Shown in pieces: positions 5,477-6,038 of a stretch of 6,038 nt of DNA (the first letter of the stretch is position 1; each line of letters begins with the position of its first letter). The notes beneath the pieces are model-generated. The model worked only from the letters and a program-made list of their open reading frames with translations, did not search any database and was not told the DNA's origin. Both the position numbers and the translations under genes were made by a program. Source of the DNA: CAZSVI01 sp964610205 (GTDB taxonomy: Bacteria > Bacillota > Clostridia > DSM-8532); assembly GCA_964610205.1 (NCBI GenBank), contig CAZSVI010000168.1:1-6038 (forward strand), in the 5' to 3' direction.

Positions 5477-6038
5477 ATGTATAAGATTCTAAAGAAGAGA
5501 GTGATAAATCCGAGTGTTAAGCTGATGGTGGTTGATGCTCCTTTTGTTGCCGGAAAGGCCCAACCGGGGCAGTTTATTATACTCAGGGTCAATGAGAGCG
5601 GGGAACGTATTCCGTTAACAATTGCGGATTATGATACAGAAAAAGGTACGGTCACCATTATTTTTCAGGAAGTTGGCAAAACAACAAAGCTATTGGGAGA
5701 ACTGGAAGAGGGGGATGCAATACTTGATTTTGTAGGGCCTTTAGGTACGGCTTCCCATTTTATCGGAGTAAAAAAAGCAGCTGTTATAGGAGGGGGATTG
5801 GGTACGGCTATTGCCTATCCCCAGGCAAAAAAGCTTCATTCAATGGGTGCTTCCGTGGATACCATTATCGGCTTCAGGAACAAGGAATTGATAATTCTTG
5901 AAGACGAAATGAAGAAAGTCAGCGACAGGCTTTTTATTACAACCGATGACGGTTCAAACGGAAACAAGGGCTTTGTAACCGATGTACTGAAAAAACTTAT
6001 CGATGAGGGATGTAAATACGATCTGGTTATTGCAATCG
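5477..6038 (+). CDS. nfnA: Ferredoxin-NADP+ oxidoreductase subunit alpha, NfnA/SudB type (3' partial)
   Basis: The gene is cut by the right edge after 187 codons, with no stop in the window. The translation begins MYKILKKRVI and shows the flavoprotein order of the ferredoxin-NADP reductase family: a beta-barrel with AQPGQF (28-33), the FAD-binding segment ERIPLTIADY (43-52), GPLG (87-90), then the nucleotide-binding turn IGGGLGTA (104-111) and a TDDGSNGNKGFVTD segment (156-169). The missing C-terminus should hold the [2Fe-2S] cysteines. In the NfnAB complex this subunit takes electrons from NADH, and together with the larger NfnB it reduces NADP+ using NADH plus reduced ferredoxin by electron bifurcation/confurcation. 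NfnB should lie just downstream. Close relatives are sulfide dehydrogenase SudB and the dihydroorotate dehydrogenase electron-transfer subunit PyrK; the 'RIPLTIADYD' and 'FQEVGKTT' segments favour NfnA/SudB. It has its own promoter, divergent from gdhA. Confidence 0.88.
   Translation, partial: MYKILKKRVINPSVKLMVVDAPFVAGKAQPGQFIILRVNESGERIPLTIADYDTEKGTVTIIFQEVGKTTKLLGELEEGDAILDFVGPLGTASHFIGVKKAAVIGGGLGTAIAYPQAKKLHSMGASVDTIIGFRNKELIILEDEMKKVSDRLFITTDDGSNGNKGFVTDVLKKLIDEGCKYDLVIAI

Overview
The window reads as chromosome from a low-to-mid GC, Gram-positive anaerobe of the Clostridia. It most resembles the cellulolytic Acetivibrio/Hungateiclostridium (Clostridium thermocellum-like) group. Three things point there: the AT-rich intergenic DNA with sigma-A style TATAAT boxes and GGAGG ribosome binding sites; the Pro/Thr-rich linkers on surface proteins; and a divergent pair of an NADP-type glutamate dehydrogenase and an NfnA-type flavoprotein. 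The species call is inference from sequence style and gene content, without any database search.

Left part (1-3674, + strand): three closely spaced genes, probably one transcript with its promoter left of the window. The first is a 5'-truncated, membrane-anchored serine hydrolase with a class A beta-lactamase-like fold. The second is a membrane-anchored PQQ-like beta-propeller protein. The third is a cytosolic TIM-barrel protein of the endonuclease IV (AP endonuclease family 2) superfamily. Gaps are 26 and 32 nt with no terminator between them. The first two share one architecture: N-terminal membrane helix, Pro/Thr-rich spacer, extracytoplasmic domain. A perfect 12-bp hairpin in the 43-nt gap at 3675-3717 separates this unit from the convergent gene and can serve both strands.

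Right part (3718-6038): gdhA on the - strand encodes a complete 446-aa glutamate dehydrogenase. Its residues at the cofactor site are those of NADP(H)-using enzymes. It is divergent from a gene cut by the right edge that encodes the N-terminal 187 residues of an NfnA/SudB-type ferredoxin-NADP+ oxidoreductase subunit. That gene has no stop in the window. The 418-nt divergent intergenic region (5059-5476) holds a strong candidate promoter on each strand, an inverted repeat lying exactly over the gdhA core promoter, a short hairpin and an 11-bp direct repeat.

Functionally, the right half links NADPH supply (NfnAB moves electrons from NADH and reduced ferredoxin to NADP+) to NADPH use in ammonium assimilation (2-oxoglutarate + NH4+ + NADPH to glutamate). 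The left half looks like an envelope unit of unknown job. I see no mobile element, CRISPR array, RNA gene or phage remnant. Most of the window is ordinary chromosome. The points most worth checking are the gdhA/nfnA control region and the altered active sites in the hydrolase and the TIM-barrel protein.
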